A DNA stretch of 49,506 nucleotides from a virus, in the IMG/VR virus record IMGVR_UViG_3300008259_000042, positions 1-49,506 of that record. One strand, written 5' to 3'. The translations under genes were made by a program, and so were the position numbers. Each line of letters starts with the position of its first letter. Within the stretch, counting starts at the first letter, position 1. The notes under the pieces are model-generated. The model did no database searches and was not told the origin of the DNA. It saw nothing but the letters and a program-made list of their open reading frames with translations. This document shows, piece after piece, positions 8,657 through 17,564 of the stretch.

Positions 8657-9229
8657 TTAACCTACATTAAAACTTAAACTAATTCTTTCCGTTTTAGTCG
8701 GTAGAGTTCGGTGCAACATATGACTCATAAAGACCATTCCTCTACCCACATTGCTATTTATTTCTACGTTATGGCAGTTATTTAAATTATATTCTGTATA
8801 ATTCGGAAGTTTTGGTTGCATAAAATGCCATGGTGCTTGGAAAACAAAATCTTTTTCTTCTGAACTTTGCAGCCAAAATACCCCAGAAATCATAGAATCA
8901 TGATGATTATGTAAATCTTGATAACCACCTTCTTCATATAGATTTAACCAACTATCTAAAATACTCAATTTAGAACAATCGATTTTCATTTGTTCGCAAT
9001 AAACATAAACAAGATTACCAAGAAATTGCTTAATCCCTGAAAATTCTGACAATTCTAAAATATCACTTTTAGTTCGAACCGTGCTTATACATTTACTATG
9101 AAATGGTGTTTCTGCATTTTTTAATAATATTTCTTTAGAAATAGAAATTAAATTTTCTGTAATTAAACCTCTTTCTTCTTTAAACATAACATTACAAGGA
9201 AAAAGCATCAACATATTAAAATCATTCAT
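8657..9229 (-). CDS. 2OG-Fe(II) oxygenase-like protein (second copy)
   Basis: I place the start at the ATG 9229-9227 (MNDFNMLMLFPCNV), one base after the TGA of the upstream fibre gene, giving 190 residues; the longer upstream reading would run through the end of that gene. The oxygenase core is clear: LHNHHDSMISGVFWLQ (residues 106-121) gives the iron-binding His/Asp group, GMVFMSHMLHRTLP (164-177) gives the distal histidine H173, and R182 in TERISLSFN is the 2-oxoglutarate ligand. The C-terminus ends right after that strand, as in compact family members. It is divergent from the copy at 5190. Substrate unknown; position between fibre genes suggests a virion target. Confidence 0.78.
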   Translation of the reverse strand: MNDFNMLMLFPCNVMFKEERGLITENLISISKEILLKNAETPFHSKCISTVRTKSDILELSEFSGIKQFLGNLVYVYCEQMKIDCSKLSILDSWLNLYEEGGYQDLHNHHDSMISGVFWLQSSEEKDFVFQAPWHFMQPKLPNYTEYNLNNCHNVEINSNVGRGMVFMSHMLHRTLPTKTERISLSFNVG

Positions 9230-9230
9230 A

Positions 9231-10733
9231 TCAAAGTCCTGTAATAATAATCGCTCCATTATTTCCTGATGCAGTACCAAGACCGCCATTACCAAACGTA
9301 GAAAGGAAGTTTGGTGATGTATTTGGACTCCATCGATAATTCGCTTGTTGCGTATTTCCGCTCGTGACAACGTTAGTATTTATGTACCCCGAACCGCCGC
9401 CTCCACCGAAGCCGCCAGCATCACCGCCACCTTCACCGCCACCCCAGTAACCACCACCGCCACCACCAGATCCCTGATCCCCACCGTTGTATGTACCGAT
9501 ACCACCATTACCAAACCCAACACCACCAGCGGCTGCTGGAGAACCTGTATTACCACCACCACCATTTCTTCCTGATCCAGAAGCGCCAGTGCGGCGACCA
9601 CCATTACCACCCGCTCCAGCAGCGGATTGTGTTCCACCATAACCACCTGCTCCCACACTGAGAGCGTTTTGGCCAGTTGTGCCACCTCCACCACCACCGC
9701 CTCTAGCCTCTGCTGGACCACCACCTGCAGAACCGCCACCACCACCAGCGACAATAATTGCAGTTGAGTTTGATTTAAATTCGATACCAGAGCCAGCACC
9801 AGCACCAGATGCTGCACGACCAGAAGGAGTGCTGGCGCCAGCAGAGCCAACAACTACATTATACTGAACTCCACTCTTAAAGGCAATTATTCCTGTTGAG
9901 TATCCACCGCCACCACCAGTTCCACTACCATATCCACCACCACCCGCGCCCCAAACTTGAACATTGGCGCTGAAGTCGCCAAGAGGGGTGATTGTATACG
10001 CACCGTTTGTTGTAAGATTAAGCGTTGAGCCTGTTGTAAGAGCGATATTGCTTTGACCATTTACAGCAGGAGAAATCGAGAATGTGAACAAAATTCCAGT
10101 ATAAGAGAATGCTCTTTCTGAATTTTGATTTTCTTGGTCGGTTGCGACAACAGAGAAATTGTAAGTTGTCTCTGCTCCTGGTGGAGAAGTTAATGTTCCA
10201 CTAATTAATCCATTAGAAGCAAGACTTGTTCCTGCTGGTAGTGAACTTCCATTAGCCAGAGTATATGTGATTGTTGAGTCGGATATCGCTTCAAGTTGTT
10301 TGTTCATTCCAGCACTAACGACAAATTGACCTAATGATGATGAAGTTACCCATGCTGGATCGCCAGATACTTGAAATCTTGGGAATGTTCCAACACCACC
10401 ATCAGAATTCACAACATATAATTGATAAAGACCCTGAGTCAACGCAGGAGTTGTAAACGAGAGTGAGTTTGCATTTGCTCTAGAAACTGTTGGTGCTTCT
10501 GTTCCGCCAGAAATGGAGCCAATAAAAACTTTGACATTTGGATTAAATCCTGTTCCAGTGACAGTGATTGTTTGTGCACCAACAGAATTAGCAGCAGTAT
10601 CGTCACCAGGATAACCAACAGAAATAACTTTTGGTCCACCACCTGCTTGAATGACAGCACTTACGTCATTTGCAAGTTTTGCTACAGTGACGGATCCAGG
10701 TACAATTGCTGTTCCAACTAATTTACCAGCCAT
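9231..10733 (-). CDS. Glycine-rich tail-fibre adhesin with IPT/TIG and Ig-like domains
   Basis: 500 residues. Domains in order: shared N-terminal module (GTAIVPGSVTVAKL), IPT/TIG-like domain (about 33-120, GAQTITVTGTGFNP), a putative-Ig domain (about 125-212, LPAGTSLASNGLISGTLT), and one long glycine-rich module (about 245-500) beginning ANVQVWGAGGGGYG and ending NNGAIIITGL. It therefore combines the front half of the LamG fibres (237, 2645) with the back half of the glycine-rich fibres. Likely a receptor-binding fibre or fibre tip. It starts 2 bp after the stop of the 812-residue gene. Confidence 0.82.
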   Translation of the reverse strand: MAGKLVGTAIVPGSVTVAKLANDVSAVIQAGGGPKVISVGYPGDDTAANSVGAQTITVTGTGFNPNVKVFIGSISGGTEAPTVSRANANSLSFTTPALTQGLYQLYVVNSDGGVGTFPRFQVSGDPAWVTSSSLGQFVVSAGMNKQLEAISDSTITYTLANGSSLPAGTSLASNGLISGTLTSPPGAETTYNFSVVATDQENQNSERAFSYTGILFTFSISPAVNGQSNIALTTGSTLNLTTNGAYTITPLGDFSANVQVWGAGGGGYGSGTGGGGGYSTGIIAFKSGVQYNVVVGSAGASTPSGRAASGAGAGSGIEFKSNSTAIIVAGGGGGSAGGGPAEARGGGGGGGTTGQNALSVGAGGYGGTQSAAGAGGNGGRRTGASGSGRNGGGGNTGSPAAAGGVGFGNGGIGTYNGGDQGSGGGGGGYWGGGEGGGDAGGFGGGGGSGYINTNVVTSGNTQQANYRWSPNTSPNFLSTFGNGGLGTASGNNGAIIITGL

Positions 10734-10734
10734 T

Positions 10735-13173
10735 TTATGTAATCAAATATCGAACAATGACTATGCCAGATCCACCCAATCCACAAAGTTCTCCTGAACC
10801 ACCCCAAGCACCACCACCACCACCACCAGTATTTGTAGTTCCATCTGTTCCAGCAGTACCAGATCCAGAATTATATCTTCCGCCGCCACCACCGCCGCCC
10901 GCACCACCAATTGATAATAGTGGTGAATTTCCAGCGTGTCCACCACCACCACCAGCATAGTAAGAAGGCGTTCCGCTGATTGTAGAAACTAATCCTGCTC
11001 CACCGCGACCTGTATTTGCGACTAGTGGAGCAGCCCCACTATATCCAGCCTCTCCTGCACCCCCTCCGCCACCGCCTCTTGCGCCAGTCCAGCTGCTGAT
11101 ATTTGTTCCACCAGCTCCACCAGCATTTCCTTGTCCTGGAGTTGCAGCGCCACCTGCGCCACCACTGCTTTCGCCCAAGCCACCGCCACCACCAGATCCT
11201 CCAGCAAGCCCTGCGTTTGCATTATACCATCCACCACCACCACCGCCAGCAGCTTGAGTTATTCCTGTGATTGAACTATTTGCTCCATTTCCACCACTAG
11301 TGTATGATGATGTTCCTCTCGCTCCACCAGCACCAATTGTGACAGTGTATGTTGTATTTGCAGTTGGAACAAATCCAGAACCTGTGACAACACCGCCACC
11401 ACCACCGCCGCCGCCCCAACCACCACCGCCACCACCAGCAGCAACAATCAAATATTCAACGTTGAGGCTGTTTGGATTTGCATCAACTACAAATGATCCA
11501 GAAGAAGTGAACGTGTGTATCTTATAATTACCAGAATATGTGATTGTTCCACCATTCGCTTTTAATGATGGATTAATTACAGTCAGACTAAATGTTTTTT
11601 CTGTATACTGTAATTCTGGATCAGGACCAGCCTGTACTGTGAAACTATATGTTGTTGATGCATTTGGTGGGTTTGTGATATTACCAGTTATTACACCATT
11701 TGATGCAAGATTTAATCCTGGAGGAAGTGCACCAGAAATAAGTGTATATGAAAGATTGCTCACAATGGTATCATTTTTTGGATACTTGATGTAAACAATA
11801 CCAGAACCGCCAGCACCACCAACAGCTTGGTGACCGCCACCACCACCACCACCGCCAGTGTTTGCTCCAGCAGCACCACCAGTACCAGCAACACCATTTG
11901 ACCCATTTGACAGACCACCAAGACCACCAATACCTGCAGTGCCACCTGGCCAAGTGCTACCACCACCGCCACCACCATAACCACCTTTACCAGCTTGACC
12001 AGCAGTATGACTTCCGCCACCGCCACCACCAGCATAGTAATATGATGTTCCAGAAATATTTGATGAATATCCATCGCCACCATGACCAGCACGAGTTCCA
12101 CTCACAGCGTCGATTGTACCGTTAGCCATTCCAGCCAGTGAAGTGTTGCCACCAGCACCACCGCCACCACCAGCGTAGTATTGATCAGAGACTTGCGTTT
12201 CTGGTGAATTACCACCACGAGTTCCTCGTTGCCATGATGGAATACCGATTGCATTTGCACCCAATGATTGTGGTGCGCCAGAGTAACGATATCTTGCAGC
12301 AGAACCACCACCGCTACCACCAATAGCAGCATTACCGCCAACATATGGAGGATCAGTTCTGTGACCTGACCCGCCTCCACCACCACCAACTGCAATGATC
12401 GTGTTTCCAAATGATGTATTTCCACCATTCGCACCAGCTGGTGGAGTTGATGCATATCCTGTTCCACCAGCACCACCTGCACCAATTGTGATTGTATAAT
12501 TTGTAGCAGTCACTGTGACTGTGTTGGCAAGAACACCACCACCGCCACCACCGCCACCCATGTCATTACCGCCACCGCCACCAGCAGCAACAACGAGATA
12601 CTCTACTGCTCCGCCACCAAAAGAAACATTGAATGATGATGTAGATGTGAATGTATGAATAGTGTAGTTATTAATATTTGCAACTGTGCCACCAGTTGCA
12701 TAAATTGGGGTTATATCTCCAGGATTATATGCAAACAATGGTGCAAGAGAAACATTAGTGTTTGGAGAAACAGTTCCAAGATTTGCACCAGTCAACCAAG
12801 TCGGTGTTCCAGATATTGTAATTCCTGGGAAATAGACTGCAGAGCCGCCGTCAGTATTCACGACATAAAACGGGACTGTCGGACCTTGTGTATTTGCAGG
12901 AACAGTAAAGGAAAGAGAATTGGCATTTGCGCGTGTAACCGTAGAAGAAACCACGCCATTAACATAAACTGTAACACCAGGATTAAAACCTGTGCCTGTA
13001 ACAATAACTACAGAATTTCCAGTATTATCAGCAGCGAGTGCATTATTAGCATATGCAATTGATAATACTTTTGGACCACCACCTTGCGCAATAACATCAG
13101 AAACATCTGATGCTAATTGCGTTGTGGTAATACTTCCATCAACAATTGCATTTCCAGATAATTTGCCAGCCAT
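10735..13173 (-). CDS. Large glycine-rich tail-fibre adhesin, Ig-like domain split by a glycine-rich insert
   Basis: 812 residues. Order: shared N-terminal module (GNAIVDGSITTTQL), IPT/TIG-like domain (about 35-122), first part of a putative-Ig domain (about 126-151), a complete glycine-rich module (about 160-466), the rest of the Ig domain (about 467-535, LPPGLNLASNGVITGN), and a second glycine-rich module (about 545-812). Compared with the 500-residue gene downstream, where the Ig-like domain is continuous, the first glycine-rich block looks inserted into it. The glycine-rich modules show EYLVVAAGGGGG, YTITIGAGG and GGSGIVYIKY landmarks. An adhesin role on the virion is inferred. Confidence 0.82.
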   Translation of the reverse strand: MAGKLSGNAIVDGSITTTQLASDVSDVIAQGGGPKVLSIAYANNALAADNTGNSVVIVTGTGFNPGVTVYVNGVVSSTVTRANANSLSFTVPANTQGPTVPFYVVNTDGGSAVYFPGITISGTPTWLTGANLGTVSPNTNVSLAPLFAYNPGDITPIYATGGTVANINNYTIHTFTSTSSFNVSFGGGAVEYLVVAAGGGGGNDMGGGGGGGGVLANTVTVTATNYTITIGAGGAGGTGYASTPPAGANGGNTSFGNTIIAVGGGGGGSGHRTDPPYVGGNAAIGGSGGGSAARYRYSGAPQSLGANAIGIPSWQRGTRGGNSPETQVSDQYYAGGGGGAGGNTSLAGMANGTIDAVSGTRAGHGGDGYSSNISGTSYYYAGGGGGGSHTAGQAGKGGYGGGGGGSTWPGGTAGIGGLGGLSNGSNGVAGTGGAAGANTGGGGGGGGHQAVGGAGGSGIVYIKYPKNDTIVSNLSYTLISGALPPGLNLASNGVITGNITNPPNASTTYSFTVQAGPDPELQYTEKTFSLTVINPSLKANGGTITYSGNYKIHTFTSSGSFVVDANPNSLNVEYLIVAAGGGGGGWGGGGGGGGVVTGSGFVPTANTTYTVTIGAGGARGTSSYTSGGNGANSSITGITQAAGGGGGGWYNANAGLAGGSGGGGGLGESSGGAGGAATPGQGNAGGAGGTNISSWTGARGGGGGGAGEAGYSGAAPLVANTGRGGAGLVSTISGTPSYYAGGGGGHAGNSPLLSIGGAGGGGGGGRYNSGSGTAGTDGTTNTGGGGGGAWGGSGELCGLGGSGIVIVRYLIT

Positions 13174-13182
13174 ATGATTTCA

Positions 13183-13983
13183 TTAACTCCAATACTCTGT
13201 CAATACACCTGCACCACCTGCACCACCACCGCCACCACCACCGCCTGATCCAGCGATGGAATCATCGATAACATTAACTGGTCGAATCTTTGTCTCAATT
13301 GCAATTGGTTCTCTGCGAGTGTTTATAACAACTGCTTTTCTTTGCTCATTAATTCGAGTTCGTTTAGGTTCTGCTCTACTTTGAACTTCAACTTGTTTGA
13401 TTACACTATTATCAAGTTTAAGTTGAGATGTGTGTGGACTGTTATTTTTACTATCTTGAACAAATACATATCGTTCATTAATATTTGTCGGTTTTCTGTC
13501 AGTCGCAACGTTTCGATCTGAGATTATAACTAGTTTATCATTATTTCTATATGGAATTCGATAACCAAATACTCGATTAGATTCTTCAACAACAACAGGT
13601 CTCACATACACAGCCACTTTAGACGATTCAGTTCGAACTTGAGTTGTAACTCGCGGATTAAATGTTGCATATTTTGGGCTATCTTCTACACTATTAACTA
13701 ATCTTTCTGAGACAGAAAACGTTTTATATACCACATTACTTGTTTGTATTTGCGGTGTGCTGTTTACATAAACAGCAACAGTTGTAGTCGATCCAAAATT
13801 AGCTGGTATAGGAGAATTAACACCAATAATGGTTTTGGTGTTAATCGGAACACTGGTTCTACCAGGAGATACAGAAGATTTAACAACAATTGAGACAACC
13901 GAACCTAACTTAATTACATTATTAGATGCAAAAACAGTTAGGTTCGGCTGATATGAGTTAAATCGTGTATCAACTAATGCCAT
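13183..13983 (-). CDS. Unknown fibre-cluster protein with Gly-rich C-terminus
   Basis: 266 residues. Most of the chain is rich in Val, Thr, Ser, Asn and Arg and reads as many short beta strands (VVSIVVKSSV, TTVAVYVNST, SKVAVYVRPVVV). It ends in a run of glycines followed by AGVLTEYWS. No domain is recognised. The glycine run resembles the core of the neighbouring adhesins but is only about 15 residues long. The start overlaps the stop of the 570-residue gene by one base, so the two are translationally coupled. It is probably a structural protein of the fibre region; no firmer statement is possible. Confidence 0.6.
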   Translation of the reverse strand: MALVDTRFNSYQPNLTVFASNNVIKLGSVVSIVVKSSVSPGRTSVPINTKTIIGVNSPIPANFGSTTTVAVYVNSTPQIQTSNVVYKTFSVSERLVNSVEDSPKYATFNPRVTTQVRTESSKVAVYVRPVVVEESNRVFGYRIPYRNNDKLVIISDRNVATDRKPTNINERYVFVQDSKNNSPHTSQLKLDNSVIKQVEVQSRAEPKRTRINEQRKAVVINTRREPIAIETKIRPVNVIDDSIAGSGGGGGGGGAGGAGVLTEYWS

Positions 13984-15695
13984 TAGATGTCGACACTGGC
14001 AATAATATTATTCAATCCACCACCAGAAATTGTAATCGAAATCTGCGTATTTGTTGAGTTACTTGTTGTCACTGTTGTATTCTTACTATTGCTTGCAGTG
14101 AAAATCATTCCATTCCCATCAATAGAGAGAGATACATTTGCTGCAACACGTTCGCCATTGCTATTATAAGCATTGACATTCGCAGTTGTAGAGATTGAAT
14201 TTCCAGTATAAACATAACTTGTATTTGCCATCAATACACTAATTGTAATTGGTAACGTTGGCGTAATTGCGTGGATCGTATGATATCCCTTTTCGCGGCT
14301 TGAACCCCAAAGACGATTCGTTTGATCCAATCCAATCATTCTAAACTCAGTAGGATAAGTTCCAGTTGCAACCCATCCATCAGTTGAATTAAATGTATAG
14401 AATTTTAAACTTCCAGTAATCGGAACTGCCATTTGAGTTCCAGCATCATTCATCGGCATCAATCCTCTTGGAATATCATTGACGCTAGAGAATGTAACTT
14501 TACTGTGGAAGGTTAGAACATCATCACCAGTTCCAGAACCAATTGAATATGTCATCATGGTTCTTTTTGCAGCACTACTCCAACGACTTGCACCACTACC
14601 AAATGCAGCAGATTTGTCTACGAGCCAAAATGTGATATAGTTTGTTCCGCCAACAGTAAACTGCCATGGCTGCATGCGCCAGCTATTACGTTGATATCCA
14701 TCAGCACCATCAGTTGTATAAGCTGCAGCATGAGTTGCATATGTTTCAGCACCAGAATAAGTCATTGTGCAGTTAGCTGCAGCAATAGAACCATCAGCAG
14801 GATTCCAAACGTAACGAACTGGAGACAATGCTACATACGTTCCTTCAAAATGACTACTGTAGAATACACGACGAGTTGCACTATCACGACGAATGTTACT
14901 TGGATAACTTCTCATGTAGTTGGTATTGTAATTTCTGTAACTATTGCTTATGACTGTTGTTGATGCAGTTGAAGATGCATTTAGTTTATAAATGTTATAT
15001 CTGCTAAATCCGCCATGCTCAACAGCAACAAAAAACAAGAATCCCGCATCGTCACGACCCATAAAGAAAAAGCGATAGTTTTGCATGTCTAGCGGACGAG
15101 TTACACCAGAAGGAGTTCCCGCCTCATAACCTGACCAAGTTACTACACGATCAAACTCTGGACGACTACTGTGAAATCCCCACATTCTATTATTTGACAC
15201 ATCTTCAAATATGAATTGACTTGGTGCACCTTCATAATTACCTGACTGATAAGATGTTCCTAATGTTGCATCATCAGCAACTACGTGAATATTGTTATAA
15301 TTGTCACCACTGTTAATGGTGGTTCTTCCAGGAATTGAATAATAAGACTTTCCACCAGCAGTTTTCCAACCTTTTCTTACTGGAAAATTTGGAAAATCCA
15401 TTGAACGCCAGCGAGTATCTATGAAGCCAGTATCATAGTGTTGGGAATCACCATTACCCCAAGATTGATCAACACCTTTAGATAAAACCATTGGACCAAA
15501 GTCTACAAAACTGTCTGGGCTCGTAAAGGTATACAATTCATTATGATTGAAATGATACTTTTGCATCCAAAGGGGTGAAAGTGTGTTGGTGTCATAACCC
15601 TGACCTTCGATGAAGATTCGGCTTCTAGAAAGATTCGCGTCTTCAATGAGCGCGAACATATTAGTATTTGTTCTGTTTACTGCTATTTCTGGCAT
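13983..15695 (-). CDS. Putative virion protein, beta-rich with C-terminal Ig-like domain
   Basis: 570 residues opening MPEIAVNRTNTNMFALIED. The first about 480 residues hold many aromatic strands of the type YRFFFMGRDDAGFLFFVAVE and repeated blade-like segments, which would fit a beta-propeller, but I cannot assign a family. The C-terminal about 90 residues (ISVLMANTSYVYTGNSIS, then AANVSLSIDGNGM) look like a bacterial Ig-like domain often used as a stalk or surface-binding unit. It sits in the fibre operon, coupled to the 266-residue gene downstream and separated by 12 bp from the 64-residue gene upstream. A fibre or baseplate-decoration protein is inferred. Confidence 0.65.
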   Translation of the reverse strand: MPEIAVNRTNTNMFALIEDANLSRSRIFIEGQGYDTNTLSPLWMQKYHFNHNELYTFTSPDSFVDFGPMVLSKGVDQSWGNGDSQHYDTGFIDTRWRSMDFPNFPVRKGWKTAGGKSYYSIPGRTTINSGDNYNNIHVVADDATLGTSYQSGNYEGAPSQFIFEDVSNNRMWGFHSSRPEFDRVVTWSGYEAGTPSGVTRPLDMQNYRFFFMGRDDAGFLFFVAVEHGGFSRYNIYKLNASSTASTTVISNSYRNYNTNYMRSYPSNIRRDSATRRVFYSSHFEGTYVALSPVRYVWNPADGSIAAANCTMTYSGAETYATHAAAYTTDGADGYQRNSWRMQPWQFTVGGTNYITFWLVDKSAAFGSGASRWSSAAKRTMMTYSIGSGTGDDVLTFHSKVTFSSVNDIPRGLMPMNDAGTQMAVPITGSLKFYTFNSTDGWVATGTYPTEFRMIGLDQTNRLWGSSREKGYHTIHAITPTLPITISVLMANTSYVYTGNSISTTANVNAYNSNGERVAANVSLSIDGNGMIFTASNSKNTTVTTSNSTNTQISITISGGGLNNIIASVDI

Positions 15696-15707
15696 TGCTA
15701 TGACTCC

Positions 15708-15902
15708 TTATTCTGCAGGTGGTGTTTCTTCTGTAACACCATTCATTGTTTTTACTGTTTCCCACCACGCCATGGCTTCTGCTTCATCTGCCCACGCTGG
15801 CTGATCACCAGTAGAAGTAGGTTTAAATGGTTGATATACGATGACTTGATCATCATTTAGAGCTTCAAAAGCACCGCCGACAAAACGAGTTGTAATTGCC
15901 AT
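15708..15902 (-). CDS. Small unknown protein, fibre cluster
   Basis: 64 residues, MAITTRFVGGAFEALNDDQV at the start and an acidic tail (TEETPPAE). A helical segment ADEAEAMAWWETVKTMNG lies in the second half. There is no known motif. It is 2 bp from the 552-residue fibre gene and 12 bp from the 570-residue gene, so it is part of the operon. The opening TTRF resembles the anchor of the 541-residue adhesin at 6502 (MTTRFIG), which is weak evidence for a shared docking site. Confidence 0.6.
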   Translation of the reverse strand: MAITTRFVGGAFEALNDDQVIVYQPFKPTSTGDQPAWADEAEAMAWWETVKTMNGVTEETPPAE

Positions 15903-15904
15903 GT

Positions 15905-17563
15905 TTAGTTCCTAGTATACAAGAAAGTTACAGTAAGGTCTGCTCCAGGGACACCTGATCCTGCAGCTGCAGTATCAACAGTTATATAGTCTCCATTATT
16001 TATATTTGCAGCAACGTTATAGGTTTCAGAGGATGATTGAGTTGATGTAATATTTAAGGTGATAAAGTTAGCACCATTTTTCACAATAACAAATCGTGCA
16101 TTCGATCCTGCAGGAGCAGTTTCTAATCTTGCCTTTACAGAGGTGAGAGTTATGTTTCCTGGAACGTACCATTTTTGAGTTCCAGCACTGACTGTTAACG
16201 TCCCTGTTTTATGAAAGTGGCGCTCAAAGGTTGGTTTATTTGCTACAATTCGAGCATCAGCCTGACCCGCAACCCAGTTGATAAACTCTGAGGTTGTATT
16301 TGCATAATCGACAAAGTTCTTTGGAATCCATTTACCTGTTATTTCGTCTTTCCAAAGGAAAGACATCGCGAGATCGCCAGCAATTGGATCGTCTATAATA
16401 ATCTCATTATACATTCCATTTTTAAGATGCTGCAAATATACCTTTGGAATACCATTTCCAGATAGATTAACTTGTAAATCTCGTACGATAATATTACCAC
16501 GCATTGCTGCGTGATTCCCACATTGATAATGGAGAGTGTTCGGAGCATTATTTGCGACAATCCAAGTGAGAGTATTCCCAGAAGTTGCTCTACTATTTGA
16601 AATGCCAGTTGTATACTCACCGACATACGCACCAGACGAAAAGCTGTTTGCGTTACTTGTCGTAATATACAGTGGATGATTTGATTCGCTTCCAGTTACT
16701 TGAAAACGATAAGTTCCACCGCGATAAACAATCACTTCTTCATTAAAGTTGTGGCTCTCATCGACATGCCAGTGCGCAGGGGCAGCTGCATTTCCTTGAT
16801 GACTCATCATTCCTTCAAATGTAATGTTCACATTTGGTGCATTGAGAGTTGGAGAAACTGCACCGAAAGTCTCTGGAATGTTCCAGGTTAAAGTTTGTAC
16901 AGTATTCCCATTAATAGTTGTATTTCCATAAACAACACCATCAACTAGATTACCATTACCAGCGCCAGGAATCCACTTAATAAACGCATTGTGAATATGA
17001 GTTGCGTTAGCAACAGCGGTCACATTTAAATTACTTGCTTTATTTGTCCAGACATATCTACCTTTCTTGTGAATGGTGATGGCTGGATCTAAAGTATTTG
17101 ACGTGAGTGTTCGATTATATGGATTTCCATTTGAAAGCCAAGACCATGACCATGATCCTGTTGAACCAATACCATGCGAATCAAGTGTAAAATTTAATAT
17201 TTCTGGAGGAAACTTATCAACAGAACTCAGGTCAGCAATATCTCCTCCAAACCCAACATTCGAAGAAACTGCAGTTTGAATTTCTGCAATATTGATTTCA
17301 CCATTCGTTGTATTCGAAGTAGCAGTCTTACCTTCTGCAGTAATAATCAACGCCTTTGGACTTGGTGTATTTGCAGTTGGTTTGCCAACAATGGCAACAG
17401 TTCCTGTATTTGCATCAATAGAGAGTTTAGCACCACCTAAATTAATCGTGCTACCGCTGAGATACATATCGCGAAAACGACCATTAGCAGTTCCAATATC
17501 AAACAACTCATTGTTTGCTGGAGTAAGGTGACCATCAATGATTGTATTTTTCAGTAATGCCAT
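15905..17563 (-). CDS. Tail-fibre protein with cupredoxin-like domain
   Basis: 552 residues. The N-terminus (NTIIDGHLTPANNELFDIGT, then RFRDMYLSGSTINLGG) is a common phage fibre repeat. Residues about 265-362 form a cupredoxin-like domain: VYRGGTYRFQVTG, then H296 in NHPLYI, and C348, H351 and M354 in HYQCGNHAAM. H..C-x2-H-x2-M is close to the type-1 copper set His, Cys, His, Met. The same block recurs in the 1180-residue fibre at 23658 with the same C-x2-H-x2-M spacing. A C-terminal beta domain follows (about 450-552, TVSAGTQKWYVPGNITL). A structural fibre role is solid; copper binding is inferred from ligand spacing. Confidence 0.8.
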   Translation of the reverse strand: MALLKNTIIDGHLTPANNELFDIGTANGRFRDMYLSGSTINLGGAKLSIDANTGTVAIVGKPTANTPSPKALIITAEGKTATSNTTNGEINIAEIQTAVSSNVGFGGDIADLSSVDKFPPEILNFTLDSHGIGSTGSWSWSWLSNGNPYNRTLTSNTLDPAITIHKKGRYVWTNKASNLNVTAVANATHIHNAFIKWIPGAGNGNLVDGVVYGNTTINGNTVQTLTWNIPETFGAVSPTLNAPNVNITFEGMMSHQGNAAAPAHWHVDESHNFNEEVIVYRGGTYRFQVTGSESNHPLYITTSNANSFSSGAYVGEYTTGISNSRATSGNTLTWIVANNAPNTLHYQCGNHAAMRGNIIVRDLQVNLSGNGIPKVYLQHLKNGMYNEIIIDDPIAGDLAMSFLWKDEITGKWIPKNFVDYANTTSEFINWVAGQADARIVANKPTFERHFHKTGTLTVSAGTQKWYVPGNITLTSVKARLETAPAGSNARFVIVKNGANFITLNITSTQSSSETYNVAANINNGDYITVDTAAAGSGVPGADLTVTFLYTRN

Positions 17564-17564
17564 C

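Noticed and set aside
8657-9370. Longer start for the second oxygenase at 9370
   Set aside because: It would add 47 residues that are only an out-of-frame reading of the preceding fibre gene; the ATG at 9229 fits the family start and the one-base spacing.
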